DNA of 47,833 nt from Rubrivivax sp. (lineage in GTDB: Bacteria; Pseudomonadota; Gammaproteobacteria; Burkholderiales; Burkholderiaceae_C): positions 1-47,833 of the forward strand of contig JAURZK010000092.1 in NCBI GenBank assembly GCA_030653505.1, given 5' to 3'. A program made the translations under genes and the position numbers. Below the pieces are notes generated by a model. It had not been told where the DNA came from, ran no database searches, and was given only the letters and a program-made list of their open reading frames with translations. Of the stretch, positions 15,530-24,419 are shown piece by piece; position 1 is the stretch's first letter, and each line of letters starts with the position of its first letter.

Positions 15530-16552
15530 CTAGAACGCGATCTTCTCGGCCTCGAGGTAGGCCAGGCTGATGTACTTGCCGATGTTGCCTTCCCAGCCTT
15601 GCGTGCCGGCGGCACGGTCGGCCACGCGGGGGTCGGCCAGCACACGGGCACGGGCCTGTTCCAGCGTGTCGCCGGCCTTCACCGCCGCCTCGGCGTTGCG
15701 GTAGATGCCCTCGAAGAACGCACGCTGCTCGGCCAGCAGCGTGGCGCTGGCGCGGCCATGGCCCGGCACCCACAGGCGGGCCCGCGTGTCGCGTTCCAGT
15801 GCGTCGAAAGTCTTCAGCGTGCCGACGTAGCTGCCGTCGTCCATGTTCGCGATGCGGCCGTTCATCGCCACATCACCGAGGTAGACCACGCCGTCTTCCA
15901 CCACCTCGACGCAGAGGTCGGCTTCGGTGTGTGCCACGCCATGGTGGTGCATGCGCAGCGTGGTGTCACCGAAGCGCATCACGTCGCCGTGCTTCGCGTC
16001 GCGGTTGGGCGGCACGACCACGGTGCCCATCGTGGCCTGGTTGGTCCAGCGCTCGAGCAGCGAGCGCCACAGGCTGCCTGCCGTGCCGGCGATCTGCGCC
16101 CGCGTGCCGGGGTGGGCGTGGATGGGCAGCGCGGGACCGTAGGCCTGCACGAAGGCGTCGTTGCCCAGGAAATGGTCGCCGTGGTAGTGCGAGTTGATGA
16201 CTGCCACCACGGGCTTGTCGGTCAATTTGCGCAGGCGGCGGATCGCCATCTCGCCGATCTGCACCGAGGCGCCGGTGTCGAGCACCACCACGCCGGCGCT
16301 CGTGAGCACGAAGACCACGTTGGCCATCATGCCGCGGTTTTCGGGCGTCGGGAAACCGTCCTCGGCGTAGACCATGGCCACGCGCGGGCTCAGGCGCAGC
16401 AGCGGGTGGTCGGGCACGGCCGGGCCGCGGATGAAGTCGTCCGCCGCGCGTGCGAACTGCTGCACCGGCGGCGACAGCAGCCCCGCGCCCAGGCCCAGTG
16501 CCGTGGCGCGGGTGAGCCACTGGCGGCGCGTGGCGGGTGGGGGCTGCGGCAT
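15530..16552 (-). CDS. Tat-exported metallo-beta-lactamase hydrolase (SoxH-like)
   Basis: A 340-residue MBL-fold protein. The N-terminus has a Tat signal (ATRRQWLTRATALG). The zinc motif HYHGDH is at 122-127, with later ligands expected in HHHGVAHTEAD and WVPGHG. It is longer than the MBL protein at 11597 and differs in having the twin-arginine signal, so it probably folds with its metal before export. SoxH proteins are common at the edge of sox clusters but are not needed for thiosulfate oxidation in the organisms studied, and the substrate is unknown. It converges on the second ArsR gene; a perfect dyad lies just upstream of its start. Confidence 0.87.
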   Translation of the reverse strand: MPQPPPATRRQWLTRATALGLGAGLLSPPVQQFARAADDFIRGPAVPDHPLLRLSPRVAMVYAEDGFPTPENRGMMANVVFVLTSAGVVVLDTGASVQIGEMAIRRLRKLTDKPVVAVINSHYHGDHFLGNDAFVQAYGPALPIHAHPGTRAQIAGTAGSLWRSLLERWTNQATMGTVVVPPNRDAKHGDVMRFGDTTLRMHHHGVAHTEADLCVEVVEDGVVYLGDVAMNGRIANMDDGSYVGTLKTFDALERDTRARLWVPGHGRASATLLAEQRAFFEGIYRNAEAAVKAGDTLEQARARVLADPRVADRAAGTQGWEGNIGKYISLAYLEAEKIAF

Positions 16553-16574
16553 GGGTCGGGCTCCGGAACGGATT

Positions 16575-16599
16575 GGATATCAGTCGAGGATGATATTCG
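16575..16599. promoter_or_regulatory. Operator-like dyad upstream of the second MBL hydrolase gene
   Basis: ATATCA (16577-16582) and TGATAT (16591-16596) form a perfect inverted repeat with an 8-base spacer, extendable to 8 bases per arm with one mismatch. It lies 24 bases upstream of the start at 16552. The reverse complement of 16590-16599 is CGAATATCAT, the same 10 bases as at 14288. Confidence 0.6.
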
Positions 16600-16650
16600 A
16601 ACCCGGCCGCGGTGGGCCGCGACCGGCGCGGTGGCGCGCCGGGGCGGCGC

Positions 16651-17166
16651 TCAGTAGCGCGCCGGTGCGTTCGCGGGCGTGGGTGCCGGCGTCGGGGCCG
16701 TGACGGCCGGCGCCTTGGTCACGCGCACGCGGCCGCCGGTGGTGACGAGGATCACCGGGTCGCCGGGGTTGAAGGTCTCGGTGGCCTTGGCCTGCACCAC
16801 CGAGCGCCGGTCGCCGTTCTTCAGCTGCAGGAGGATCTCGACGGCATCTTCCCGCGTGGTGCTGCGCTCGACGGCGTTGCCGATGACGCCACCGACCACG
16901 GCGCCGATGACGCCGACGACGACGGCTTCACGGCTGCCGCCCACGCTGGAGCCCGCCACGCCGCCGGCGATGCCGCCGGCGGCCGCGCCGATGCCGCTCT
17001 GCTGGCCTTCAACCACAACCGGGCGGGAACCCAGCACCACGGCGTCGACGACGGTGGACAGGCGCTGGGCCTCGTTGCGGCTGACGACGTCGGGGCTGGT
17101 GGTGGAGCACGCGGCCAGCACCAGCATCGAGGCCAGTGCAGTGCCGCGGACGAGCAGGCGGTTCAT
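16651..17166 (-). CDS. Glycine-zipper outer-membrane lipoprotein (17 kDa antigen / SlyB-like)
   Basis: A 171-residue lipoprotein with lipobox VLAAC (Cys20). Residues 57-100 are a glycine zipper (GIGAAAGGIAGGVAGSSVGG, then VGVIGAVVGGVIGNAVE), typical of SlyB and the rickettsial 17 kDa antigen family, which sit in the outer membrane and stabilise it. A small beta-rich segment (LLQLKNGDRRSVVQA) and a Pro/Ala-rich tail follow. I chose the ATG at 17166, which has GGAGA upstream. It is separated from the sox region by a gap containing the dyad and is probably unrelated to sulfur metabolism. Confidence 0.86.
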   Translation of the reverse strand: MNRLLVRGTALASMLVLAACSTTSPDVVSRNEAQRLSTVVDAVVLGSRPVVVEGQQSGIGAAAGGIAGGVAGSSVGGSREAVVVGVIGAVVGGVIGNAVERSTTREDAVEILLQLKNGDRRSVVQAKATETFNPGDPVILVTTGGRVRVTKAPAVTAPTPAPTPANAPARY

Positions 17167-17314
17167 GGGGTTCTCCGTGCAGGCAGGGCAACCTCGGCAA
17201 CCGCTCGCTGCAGCGGCTCTCTCAAGAGCAGTGGAGCCTGCCGCGGCGGGCAAAGTTCCGGCGCCGGCTTGAGGGTGCGCAAGCGCAGGGCTGGCCGCTT
17301 TCGGCGTCGGCACT

Positions 17315-17872
17315 TCAGCCGTGAAGGCGCGAACTGCGCGGCACGCTCGCCAGCAGGAAGTCCATCTGGTCGGCGACGATGCGCCGGCCGCGCAGGATCA
17401 TGTCCTCGTGCAGGCTGGGCACGTAGGGCAGGTAGAGCAGCGTCATGTGGGCCTCTTCGGGCATGCGGTTGCCCTTGTGGCCATTGCAGGCGCGGCAGGC
17501 GGTGATGCAGTTCATCCAGCTGTCGCTGCCGCCGCGCGAGACGGGCACGATGTGTTCGCGGGTCAGGTCGTCGAAGTGGAAGCGGTGGCCGCAGTAGGCA
17601 CACACGCCACGGTCGCGCACGAAGAGCTTGGGGTTGGACAGTGCCGGCGTCTGCCGCCACGCCCGGCTGGGCACGGCGCCGCGCACGGCGACGATGGGGT
17701 GCACCTCGATGCGCGACTGCAGCCCCGTGGCGCGCTGCACGCCGCCGCGCAGCACGTGAAAGGCCACGCCCAGCGTCCACGCCACGGCGTCGCTGGCGTA
17801 CAGCACCGCCGCTTCGCGCGGGCTGATCCACGCTTGAGGGCGGCCCGAGATGTCGAGCTGCAGCACGTCCAT
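17315..17872 (-). CDS. HNH endonuclease family protein
   Basis: A 185-residue protein with an HNH nuclease domain. The zinc knuckle CAYCGHRF (Cys91, Cys94) and the core REHIVPVSRGG (His107) are followed by NCITACRACN, which holds the second zinc pair (Cys126, Cys129) and the HNH asparagines. Such free-standing HNH proteins are found as single chromosomal genes in many Burkholderiales and are not necessarily part of a mobile element or defence system. I chose the ATG at 17872; earlier starts would add an unlikely basic extension. Its biological role is unknown. Confidence 0.82.
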   Translation of the reverse strand: MDVLQLDISGRPQAWISPREAAVLYASDAVAWTLGVAFHVLRGGVQRATGLQSRIEVHPIVAVRGAVPSRAWRQTPALSNPKLFVRDRGVCAYCGHRFHFDDLTREHIVPVSRGGSDSWMNCITACRACNGHKGNRMPEEAHMTLLYLPYVPSLHEDMILRGRRIVADQMDFLLASVPRSSRLHG

Positions 17873-18027
17873 GACCACAAGCGTAAACGATCTGCGGCGA
17901 GGCTTCCGTGACGGCCCTGCTTGCCCGCACCCTGCTGCGTACGGCGCTGGCCAGGCGTTTTCTAGGACACCCACCCTAAAAAACCTGGGTTCTTGGCCCC
18001 GCTGCGCCGGCCGAAGTCTGCAAAATA

Positions 18028-18039
18028 GAACGGTCGTTC
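18028..18039. promoter_or_regulatory. TetR-type operator upstream of the beta-oxidation regulator
   Basis: GAACG-GT-CGTTC is a perfect palindrome with a 2-base centre, 16 bases before the TetR gene start. TetR regulators of acyl-CoA metabolism often bind AACGnnCGTT-like sites, so autorepression and control of the downstream operon are likely. Confidence 0.6.
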
Positions 18040-18055
18040 GATTTCAGAAGCCTGC

Positions 18056-18778
18056 ATGGCCGTGCCCGTCGAAAACCCCGCCGTCGAGTCCTCGCGCAAC
18101 AGCAGCCGTGCCCTGCACAAGGGCCAGCAGACGCGTGCCGCCATCCTGGATGCGGCGCTGGGGCTGGCCTCGCACATGGGGCTGGAGGGGCTGTCGATAG
18201 GCGCGCTGGCCGAGGTCACGCAGATGAGCAAGTCGGGTGTCTTCGCCCACTTCGGCTCGCGTGAGGAACTGCAGATCTCGGTCATCCGCGAGTACCACGC
18301 ACGCTTCGAGGAAGAGGTCTTCTTCCCCGCGATACGCGAACCTCGCGGCCTGCCGCGGCTGCGTGCGCTGTTCGAACGATGGATACGCCGTGTCTCGGTG
18401 GAACTCGACTCGGGCTGCATCTACATCAGCGGCGCCGTCGAATTCGACGACCGGCCGGGCCCGGTGCGCGACGCGCTGGTCTCGATGGTGCGCGCCTGGC
18501 ACGCCGCGCTGGAACGCGCCATCCGCCTGGCCATGGCCGAGGGCCAGCTGCGCGCCGACACCGAACCCACGCAGATGCTGTTCGAGCTGCACGGCCTGAT
18601 CCTGGCCCTGCACCACGACGCGCGTTTCCTGCGCACCCCGGGTGCGCTCGGCCGCGCACATGCCGGTTTCGAACGCACGCTGTCGCATTACGCCCGTGAC
18701 GCCCACTCCGCCCCGGACGCCGGCGCGCTGCCCGCCGGCCTGCCCCCGCCCGCCGCGCGCAGGCCGGCCCGGCGCTGA
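18056..18778 (+). CDS. TetR-family regulator of a beta-oxidation operon
   Basis: A 240-residue TetR-family repressor. The DNA-binding domain spans about residues 22-70, with the recognition part MSKSGVFAHFGSREELQISVI. The remaining helical domain should bind an acyl-CoA or related ligand. The last 30 residues are a disordered Ala/Pro/Arg-rich tail. It lies 35 bases before the acyl-CoA dehydrogenase gene on the same strand, and a palindrome precedes it. By position it is inferred to repress the fatty-acid degradation genes 18814-26775 until acyl-CoA accumulates. Confidence 0.86.
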   Translation: MAVPVENPAVESSRNSSRALHKGQQTRAAILDAALGLASHMGLEGLSIGALAEVTQMSKSGVFAHFGSREELQISVIREYHARFEEEVFFPAIREPRGLPRLRALFERWIRRVSVELDSGCIYISGAVEFDDRPGPVRDALVSMVRAWHAALERAIRLAMAEGQLRADTEPTQMLFELHGLILALHHDARFLRTPGALGRAHAGFERTLSHYARDAHSAPDAGALPAGLPPPAARRPARR

Positions 18779-18813
18779 AACGCCCCCCATCCGCACTTCT
18801 CCAGGAGCTCCAC

Positions 18814-20625
18814 ATGCCCGTCTACAACCCGCCGCTGCGAGACATGCAGTTCGTGCTGCACGAACTGCTGAACGTCAGCGATGAACTGAAGCTGCTGCCG
18901 CGTCACGCCGAGATCGACGCCGACACCATCAACGCCGTGATCGAGGAGGCCGGCAAGTTCGCCGCCGAGGTCGTGTTTCCGCTCAACATCAGCGGCGACA
19001 CCGAAGGCTGCAAGCTCGACAAGGCCACGCACGAGGTGAGCCCGCCCAGCGGCTTCAAGGAAGCCTATGCCCGCTACGTCGAAGGCGGCTGGCCCGCGCT
19101 GAGCACCGACCCCGCCTATGGCGGCCAGGGCCTGCCCATCGTGCTCAACCAGTGCCTCTACGAGATGCTGAACAGCGCCAACCAGGCCTGGACGATGTAT
19201 CCGGGCCTGTCGCACGGCGCCTACGAGTGCCTGCATGCGCACGGCACCGAGGCGCAGAAGGCGCTCTATCTGCCCAAGCTGAGCAGCGGCGAATGGACGG
19301 GCACGATGTGCCTGACCGAGCCGCATTGCGGCACCGACCTCGGCCTGCTGCGCACCAAGGCCGAGCCGGTGCCCGGCGCCCCCGAAGGCACCTACAGGCT
19401 GACGGGCCAGAAGATCTTCATCAGCGCCGGTGAACACGACCTGGCCGCCAACATCCTGCACCTGGTGCTGGCCCGCCTGCCCGACGCTCCCGCAGGCAGC
19501 AAGGGCATCAGCCTGTTCCTGGTGCCCAAGTTCAAGGCCGCGGCCGACGGCAGCCCGGGCGAGCGCAACCCCATCTTCTGCAGCGGGCTCGAACACAAGA
19601 TGGGCATCAACGGCAGCTCGACCTGCCAGATGATGCTCGACGGCGCCGAAGGCACGCTGGTCGGCCAGCCACACAAGGGCCTGGCGGCGATGTTCGTGAT
19701 GATGAACGCCGCGCGCCTGGGCGTCGGCAACCAGGGCCTGGGCCTGACGGAAGTGGCCTACCAGAACGCGGCGGCCTACGCGAAGGACCGTCGCCAGATG
19801 CGCAGCCTGAGCGGCCCCAAGGAGCCCGATCAGCCTGCCGACACCATCATCGTGCACCCCGACGTGCGCAAGATGCTGCTGACGGCACGCGCCTATGCCG
19901 AAGGCGGGCGCGCGCTGGCCGTCTACATCGCGCTGCTCATCGACAAGGAACTCAGCACCGATGACGACGACGAACGCAAGACCTGCGCCGACGAGGTGGC
20001 GTTGCTGACGCCGATCGTCAAGGCCTTCCTCACCGACAACGCCTGGATCGCCACCAGCCACTGCATGCAGGTCTTCGGCGGCAACGGCTACGTCAAGGAC
20101 TACGGCATGGAGCAGTTCGTGCGCGACGCCCGCATCAACATGATCTACGAGGGCACCAACACCATCCAGTCGCTGGACCTGCTGGGCCGCAAGGTGCTGG
20201 GCGACAACGGTGCCAAGCTCAAGGCCTTCGGCCGCCACATCGTCGAATTCGTCGAGGAAGAGGGCACGAACGAGGCGATGCAGGAGTTCGTCAACCCGCT
20301 GGCCGAGCTGGGCGACAAGGTCACCAAGCTGACCACCGAACTCGGCATGAAGGCTTTCGGCAACGCCGACGAGGTGGGCGGCGCGGCGGTGGACTACCTT
20401 CGCATCTGCGGCCACCTGGTCTTCGCCTACTTCTGGGCCCGCATGGCGAAGGTGGCGCTGGCGAAGAAGGAGGAACAGGGTGTTGGGGGCGACCCCTTCT
20501 ACACCGCCAAGCTGCACACTGCGCGTTTCTACTTCGCCAAGCTGCTGCCGGAAACGGCGGGCCTCATCCGCACCGCGCGCAGCGGCGTGGCGCCGCTGAT
20601 GGCGATGGACGAAGCACTGTTCTGA
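18814..20625 (+). CDS. Acyl-CoA dehydrogenase, long form with extra C-terminal domain
   Basis: A 603-residue flavoprotein catalysing the first step of beta-oxidation, acyl-CoA to trans-2-enoyl-CoA. An N-terminal extension (PVYNPPLRDMQFVLHELL) and the long C-terminal domain mark the roughly 600-residue subfamily that also includes 3-methylmercaptopropionyl-CoA dehydrogenase (DmdC). FAD/substrate motifs include MCLTEPHCGTDLG (near 167), QVFGGNGYVKDYGMEQFVRD and YEGTNTIQ (near 445), whose glutamate is the likely catalytic base. AGGAG precedes the ATG. It is the first enzyme gene of the operon. The acyl chain length cannot be read from the sequence, and a DmdC-like sulfur substrate is possible. 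Confidence 0.93.
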   Translation: MPVYNPPLRDMQFVLHELLNVSDELKLLPRHAEIDADTINAVIEEAGKFAAEVVFPLNISGDTEGCKLDKATHEVSPPSGFKEAYARYVEGGWPALSTDPAYGGQGLPIVLNQCLYEMLNSANQAWTMYPGLSHGAYECLHAHGTEAQKALYLPKLSSGEWTGTMCLTEPHCGTDLGLLRTKAEPVPGAPEGTYRLTGQKIFISAGEHDLAANILHLVLARLPDAPAGSKGISLFLVPKFKAAADGSPGERNPIFCSGLEHKMGINGSSTCQMMLDGAEGTLVGQPHKGLAAMFVMMNAARLGVGNQGLGLTEVAYQNAAAYAKDRRQMRSLSGPKEPDQPADTIIVHPDVRKMLLTARAYAEGGRALAVYIALLIDKELSTDDDDERKTCADEVALLTPIVKAFLTDNAWIATSHCMQVFGGNGYVKDYGMEQFVRDARINMIYEGTNTIQSLDLLGRKVLGDNGAKLKAFGRHIVEFVEEEGTNEAMQEFVNPLAELGDKVTKLTTELGMKAFGNADEVGGAAVDYLRICGHLVFAYFWARMAKVALAKKEEQGVGGDPFYTAKLHTARFYFAKLLPETAGLIRTARSGVAPLMAMDEALF

Positions 20626-20688
20626 CTTTCAAAACCGGCCCGTTGCCCAGACGGGTCCGGGCCGAACAACCTCCCCCAAGGAGACACC

Positions 20689-23085
20689 GTGAATAGATTC
20701 CAAGTCCGCAAGGTCGCCGTGCTCGGCGCCGGCGTCATGGGCGCGCAGATCGCCGCCCACCTCGTCAACTGCAAGGTGCCGGTCGTGCTGTTCGACCTGC
20801 CTGCCAAGGACGGCCCCAAGAACGGCATCGTCACGAAGGCAGTGGAAGGGCTGAAGAAGCTCAAGCCCGCGCCGCTGGGCGTGCCCGAGGATGCCGCGCG
20901 CATCGAACAGGCCAATTACGAAGAGCACCTGGCCCTGCTGGGCGAATGTGACCTCGTCATCGAGGCCATCGCCGAGCGCATGGACTGGAAGCTCGACCTG
21001 TACCAGAAGATCGCCGGCAGCCTGGCGCCGCACGCCATCGTCGCCAGCAACACCTCGGGCCTGAGTATCACCAAGCTGAGCGAAGTGCTGCCCGACAGCA
21101 TCAAGCCGCGTTTCTGCGGCATCCACTTCTTCAACCCGCCGCGCTACATGGCGCTGGTGGAATTGATCAACACACCGGCGACGCAGCCCGACGTGCTCGA
21201 CGACCTGGAAGCCTTCGTCACCAGCGCTTTGGGCAAGAGCGTCGTGCGGGCCAAGGACACGCCGAACTTCATTGCCAACCGCGTCGGCATCGCCGGCATG
21301 CTGGCGACGATGAAAGAGGCCGAGACCTACGGCCTGTCCTTCGACGTCGTCGACGACCTCACCGGCAAGAAGCTGGGCCGCGCCAGCAGCGGCACCTTCC
21401 GCACCGCCGACGTGGTGGGCCTGGACACCATGGCCCACGTCATCAAGACATTGCAGGACAACCTGGCCGAAGATCCGTTCTTCCCGAGCTACGCCACACC
21501 GCCGGTGCTGCAACGCCTGATCGAGAAGGGCGCTTTGGGCCAGAAGACCGGCGCCGGTTTCTTCAAGAAGGTGGGCAAGGACATCCTGCGCCTGGACCCC
21601 GCGAAAGCCGACTACGTGCCGGCCGGCGGCAAGGCCGACGCCATCGTCGAGCGCATGCTGAAGAAGCCCGCGGCCGAGCGCCTGAAGCTGCTGCGTGAAT
21701 CGAGCAACCCGCAGGCGCAGTTCCTGTGGGCCATCCTGCGCGACGCCTTCCACTACGCCGCCGTGCACCTGGCCGACATCGCCGACACCGCGCGCGATGT
21801 CGACTTCGCGATGCGCTGGGGCTTCGGCATGAGGCAGGGCCCCTTCGAACTGTGGCAGGAAGCCGGCTGGCAGCAGGTGGCGGGCTGGGTGAAGGAAGAC
21901 ATTGAAGCCGGCAAGGCGCTGAGCAAGGCGCCGCTGCCGGCCTGGGTCTTCGACGGCCGCACGGGGGTGCACACTCCCGAAGGCAGCTGGAGCCCGACGC
22001 GCAAAGCCTACGTGCCGCGCAGCGAGCTGCCGGTCTACCGTCGCCAGCACTTCCCGGAAGCGGTCGTCGGCGCCGGCGCCAAGGACGCGCTGAAGAGCGG
22101 CACCGAGGTCTTCCGCAACGAAGAAGTGCGGGTGTGGACGCTGGACGGCGAAATCCTCATCGCCAGCATCACCTGCAAGCTGCACCTCATCAGCGCCACC
22201 GTCACCGAGGGCCTGCTGAAGGCCGTCGAACTGGCCGAGGCCGGCTACAAGGGCCTGGTGATCTGGTCGCCGGACGACGTGTTCTCGGCCGGTGCCAACC
22301 TCGAGTCGATGATGCCGATCTTCATGAAGAGCGGCGCCAAGGGCATCAAGCCCGAGGAGAAGAAGCTGCAGGACGCCATGCTGCGCATGCGCTACGCGCA
22401 GGTGCCGGTGGTGGCCGCGATGCGCGGCATCGCCCTGGGCGGCGGCTGCGAGATCGCGGTGCATTGCGCGCGACGCGTGGCGGCGATGGAAACCTATGTC
22501 GGCCTGGTGGAAGTGGGCGTGGGCCTGATCCCCGGTGGCGGCGGCCTGGCCTACGTCGCACGCCGCGCGGCCGAGATGGCGGGTGCAGCGAACGTCACGA
22601 ACTGGGCCAACGCCGACATCATGAAGTTCGTCACCGAAGGCTTCACCAACGCCGCGATGGCCAAAGTGGGCACGAGCGCGATCGAGTCGAAGAAGCTCGG
22701 CTACCTGCTCGACGGCGACATCATCGTGCCGCACAAGGACGAACTGCTCTTCGTGGCGCTGACGCAGGCCCGGGCCATGGCCGACAGCGGCTACCGCCCG
22801 CCGCCGAAAGCGCAGTTCGCGGTGGCCGGCCGCAGTGCCATCGCCACCATCAAGGGCCAGCTGGCCAACATGCGCGACGGTGGCTTCATCAGCGCGCACG
22901 ACTTCCACATCAGCACGCTGATCGCCGAAGTGGTCTGCGGCGGTGACGTCGACGCCGGCAGCCTGGTGAACGAGGAGTACCTGATGACGATGGAACGCGA
23001 CCGCTTCTGCGCCTTGCTGGAACATCCGAAGTCGCAGGAACGCATCATGGGCATGCTGCAGACCGGCAAGCCGGTTCGAAATTGA
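20689..23085 (+). CDS. Bifunctional 3-hydroxyacyl-CoA dehydrogenase / enoyl-CoA hydratase
   Basis: A 798-residue enzyme for the middle two steps of beta-oxidation. The dehydrogenase comes first: NAD-binding GAGVMG at 13-18 and CGIHFFNPPRYM near 144. The enoyl-CoA hydratase/isomerase domain comes last, with ALGGGCEIAVHC and VEVGVGLIPGGGG. This order is the reverse of E. coli FadB and is usual for the FadB-like proteins of betaproteobacteria. The start is GTG, with AAGGAG 5 bases upstream. It follows the acyl-CoA dehydrogenase by 63 bases and precedes the thiolase, with a repeat element in between. Confidence 0.94.
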   Translation: MNRFQVRKVAVLGAGVMGAQIAAHLVNCKVPVVLFDLPAKDGPKNGIVTKAVEGLKKLKPAPLGVPEDAARIEQANYEEHLALLGECDLVIEAIAERMDWKLDLYQKIAGSLAPHAIVASNTSGLSITKLSEVLPDSIKPRFCGIHFFNPPRYMALVELINTPATQPDVLDDLEAFVTSALGKSVVRAKDTPNFIANRVGIAGMLATMKEAETYGLSFDVVDDLTGKKLGRASSGTFRTADVVGLDTMAHVIKTLQDNLAEDPFFPSYATPPVLQRLIEKGALGQKTGAGFFKKVGKDILRLDPAKADYVPAGGKADAIVERMLKKPAAERLKLLRESSNPQAQFLWAILRDAFHYAAVHLADIADTARDVDFAMRWGFGMRQGPFELWQEAGWQQVAGWVKEDIEAGKALSKAPLPAWVFDGRTGVHTPEGSWSPTRKAYVPRSELPVYRRQHFPEAVVGAGAKDALKSGTEVFRNEEVRVWTLDGEILIASITCKLHLISATVTEGLLKAVELAEAGYKGLVIWSPDDVFSAGANLESMMPIFMKSGAKGIKPEEKKLQDAMLRMRYAQVPVVAAMRGIALGGGCEIAVHCARRVAAMETYVGLVEVGVGLIPGGGGLAYVARRAAEMAGAANVTNWANADIMKFVTEGFTNAAMAKVGTSAIESKKLGYLLDGDIIVPHKDELLFVALTQARAMADSGYRPPPKAQFAVAGRSAIATIKGQLANMRDGGFISAHDFHISTLIAEVVCGGDVDAGSLVNEEYLMTMERDRFCALLEHPKSQERIMGMLQTGKPVRN

Positions 23086-23093
23086 CCACCCCC

Positions 23094-23150
23094 GGAGCGC
23101 CTGCGGCGCTCCCCCTCAAGGGGGCGCCGCCAGCGGCCCGGCAGAGCCGG
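23094..23150. repeat. REP-like intergenic element with three hairpins
   Basis: Three consecutive palindromes fill the gap between two genes of one operon: GGAGCGCC-TGC-GGCGCTCC (23094-23112), CCCCC-TCAA-GGGGG (23111-23124) and CCGGC-AGA-GCCGG (23138-23150). Sequences of this type recur between genes in many Burkholderiales genomes, as I recall. It may stabilise mRNA ends or attenuate transcription within the operon. Confidence 0.65.
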
Positions 23151-23191
23151 TTCCGCGGCGGCCACTTGGTAAGCAACACGGAGTTATCGAC

Positions 23192-24388
23192 ATGAGACAA
23201 GTTCAAGACGCCTACATCGTCGCTGCCACGCGCACGCCCATCGGCCGCAGCGGGCGCGGCTATTTCCGCAACACACGGCCCGACGACCTGCTGGTGGCCG
23301 CCGTGAAGAGCGCGCTGGCCCAGGTGCCGACGCTGGACCCCAAGGCCATCGAGGACGCCATCATCGGCTGCAGTTTCCCCGAGGGTGAGCAGGGCATGAA
23401 CATGGCCCGCGTGGCCATGCTGCTGGCCGGCCTGCCGCACAGCGTGGGTGGGGTCACCATCAACCGCTTCTGCGCCAGCGGCTTGACCGCGCTGCAGATG
23501 GCGGCCGACCGCATCCGCGTCGGCGAGGCCGACGTGATGATCGCCGGCGGCGCGGAGAGCATGAGCATGGTGCCGATGGGTGGCAACAAGCCGTCGTTCA
23601 ACCCCGAGGTGTTCGCGAAGGACGAAAACGTCGGCATCGCCTACGGCATGGGCCTGACGGCCGAGAAGGTGGCCGCGCAGTGGAAGGTCTCGCGCGAAGA
23701 CCAGGACGCGTTTGCGCTGGCATCGCACCAGCGGGCGCTGAAGGCCATGGCGGCCGGCGAGTTCACCGACGAGATGACGCCCGTCACCGTGGTCGACCGC
23801 TTTCCCAACTTGGCCACCGGTGAAGTCGCCACCAAGACGCGGACCGTCAACCTCGATGAAGGCGCGCGCCCCGACACCAGCCTTGAGGGCCTGGCCAAGT
23901 TGCGCCCGGTGTTCGCCGCCAAGGGCAGCGTCACGGCCGGCAACAGCAGCCAGACCAGCGACGGCGCGGGTGCGCTGATCCTGGCCAGCGAGAAGGCCAT
24001 CAAACAGTACGACCTCAAGCCGCTGGCGCGCTTCGTCAGCTTCGCGGCGCGCGGTGTGGCGCCCGAGATCATGGGCATCGGCCCCATCGAGGCCATTCCG
24101 GCAGCGTTGAAGTACGCCGGGCTGAGCCTGGCCGACATCGGCTGGATCGAGCTCAACGAGGCCTTCGCCGCGCAGTCGCTCGCCGTCATCCGCACGCTGG
24201 GGCTGGACGCCGAGAAGACCAACCCGATGGGCGGCGCCATCGCGCTGGGCCACCCGCTGGGCGCCACCGGTGCCATCCGCGCCGCCACCGTGGTGCACGC
24301 GCTGCGCCGCCACAAGCTCAAGTACGGCATGGTCACCATGTGCATCGGCATGGGCCAGGGCGCCGCAGGCATCATCGAGGCCGTCTGA
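23192..24388 (+). CDS. Acetyl-CoA C-acyltransferase (thiolase)
   Basis: A 398-residue thiolase that cleaves 3-ketoacyl-CoA with CoA, the last step of beta-oxidation. The nucleophile is Cys94 in NRFCASGLTALQ; the second active-site pair is His in GHPLGATGA and Cys in CIGMGQGAAG near the C-terminus. The length is that of degradative FadA-type enzymes. A GGAG ribosome site lies before the ATG. It follows the bifunctional enzyme after 106 bases, which hold the hairpin repeat, and precedes the hydratase by 31 bases. Confidence 0.94.
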   Translation: MRQVQDAYIVAATRTPIGRSGRGYFRNTRPDDLLVAAVKSALAQVPTLDPKAIEDAIIGCSFPEGEQGMNMARVAMLLAGLPHSVGGVTINRFCASGLTALQMAADRIRVGEADVMIAGGAESMSMVPMGGNKPSFNPEVFAKDENVGIAYGMGLTAEKVAAQWKVSREDQDAFALASHQRALKAMAAGEFTDEMTPVTVVDRFPNLATGEVATKTRTVNLDEGARPDTSLEGLAKLRPVFAAKGSVTAGNSSQTSDGAGALILASEKAIKQYDLKPLARFVSFAARGVAPEIMGIGPIEAIPAALKYAGLSLADIGWIELNEAFAAQSLAVIRTLGLDAEKTNPMGGAIALGHPLGATGAIRAATVVHALRRHKLKYGMVTMCIGMGQGAAGIIEAV

Positions 24389-24419
24389 ACGGCCCGGGCG
24401 CCAGAACAGGAGACAAGAG

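Noticed and set aside
17315..17872. HNH endonuclease as part of a defence or mobile element
   Set aside because: No methyltransferase, intron, toxin or recombinase is nearby; free-standing HNH genes of this type are common chromosomal genes in Burkholderiales.
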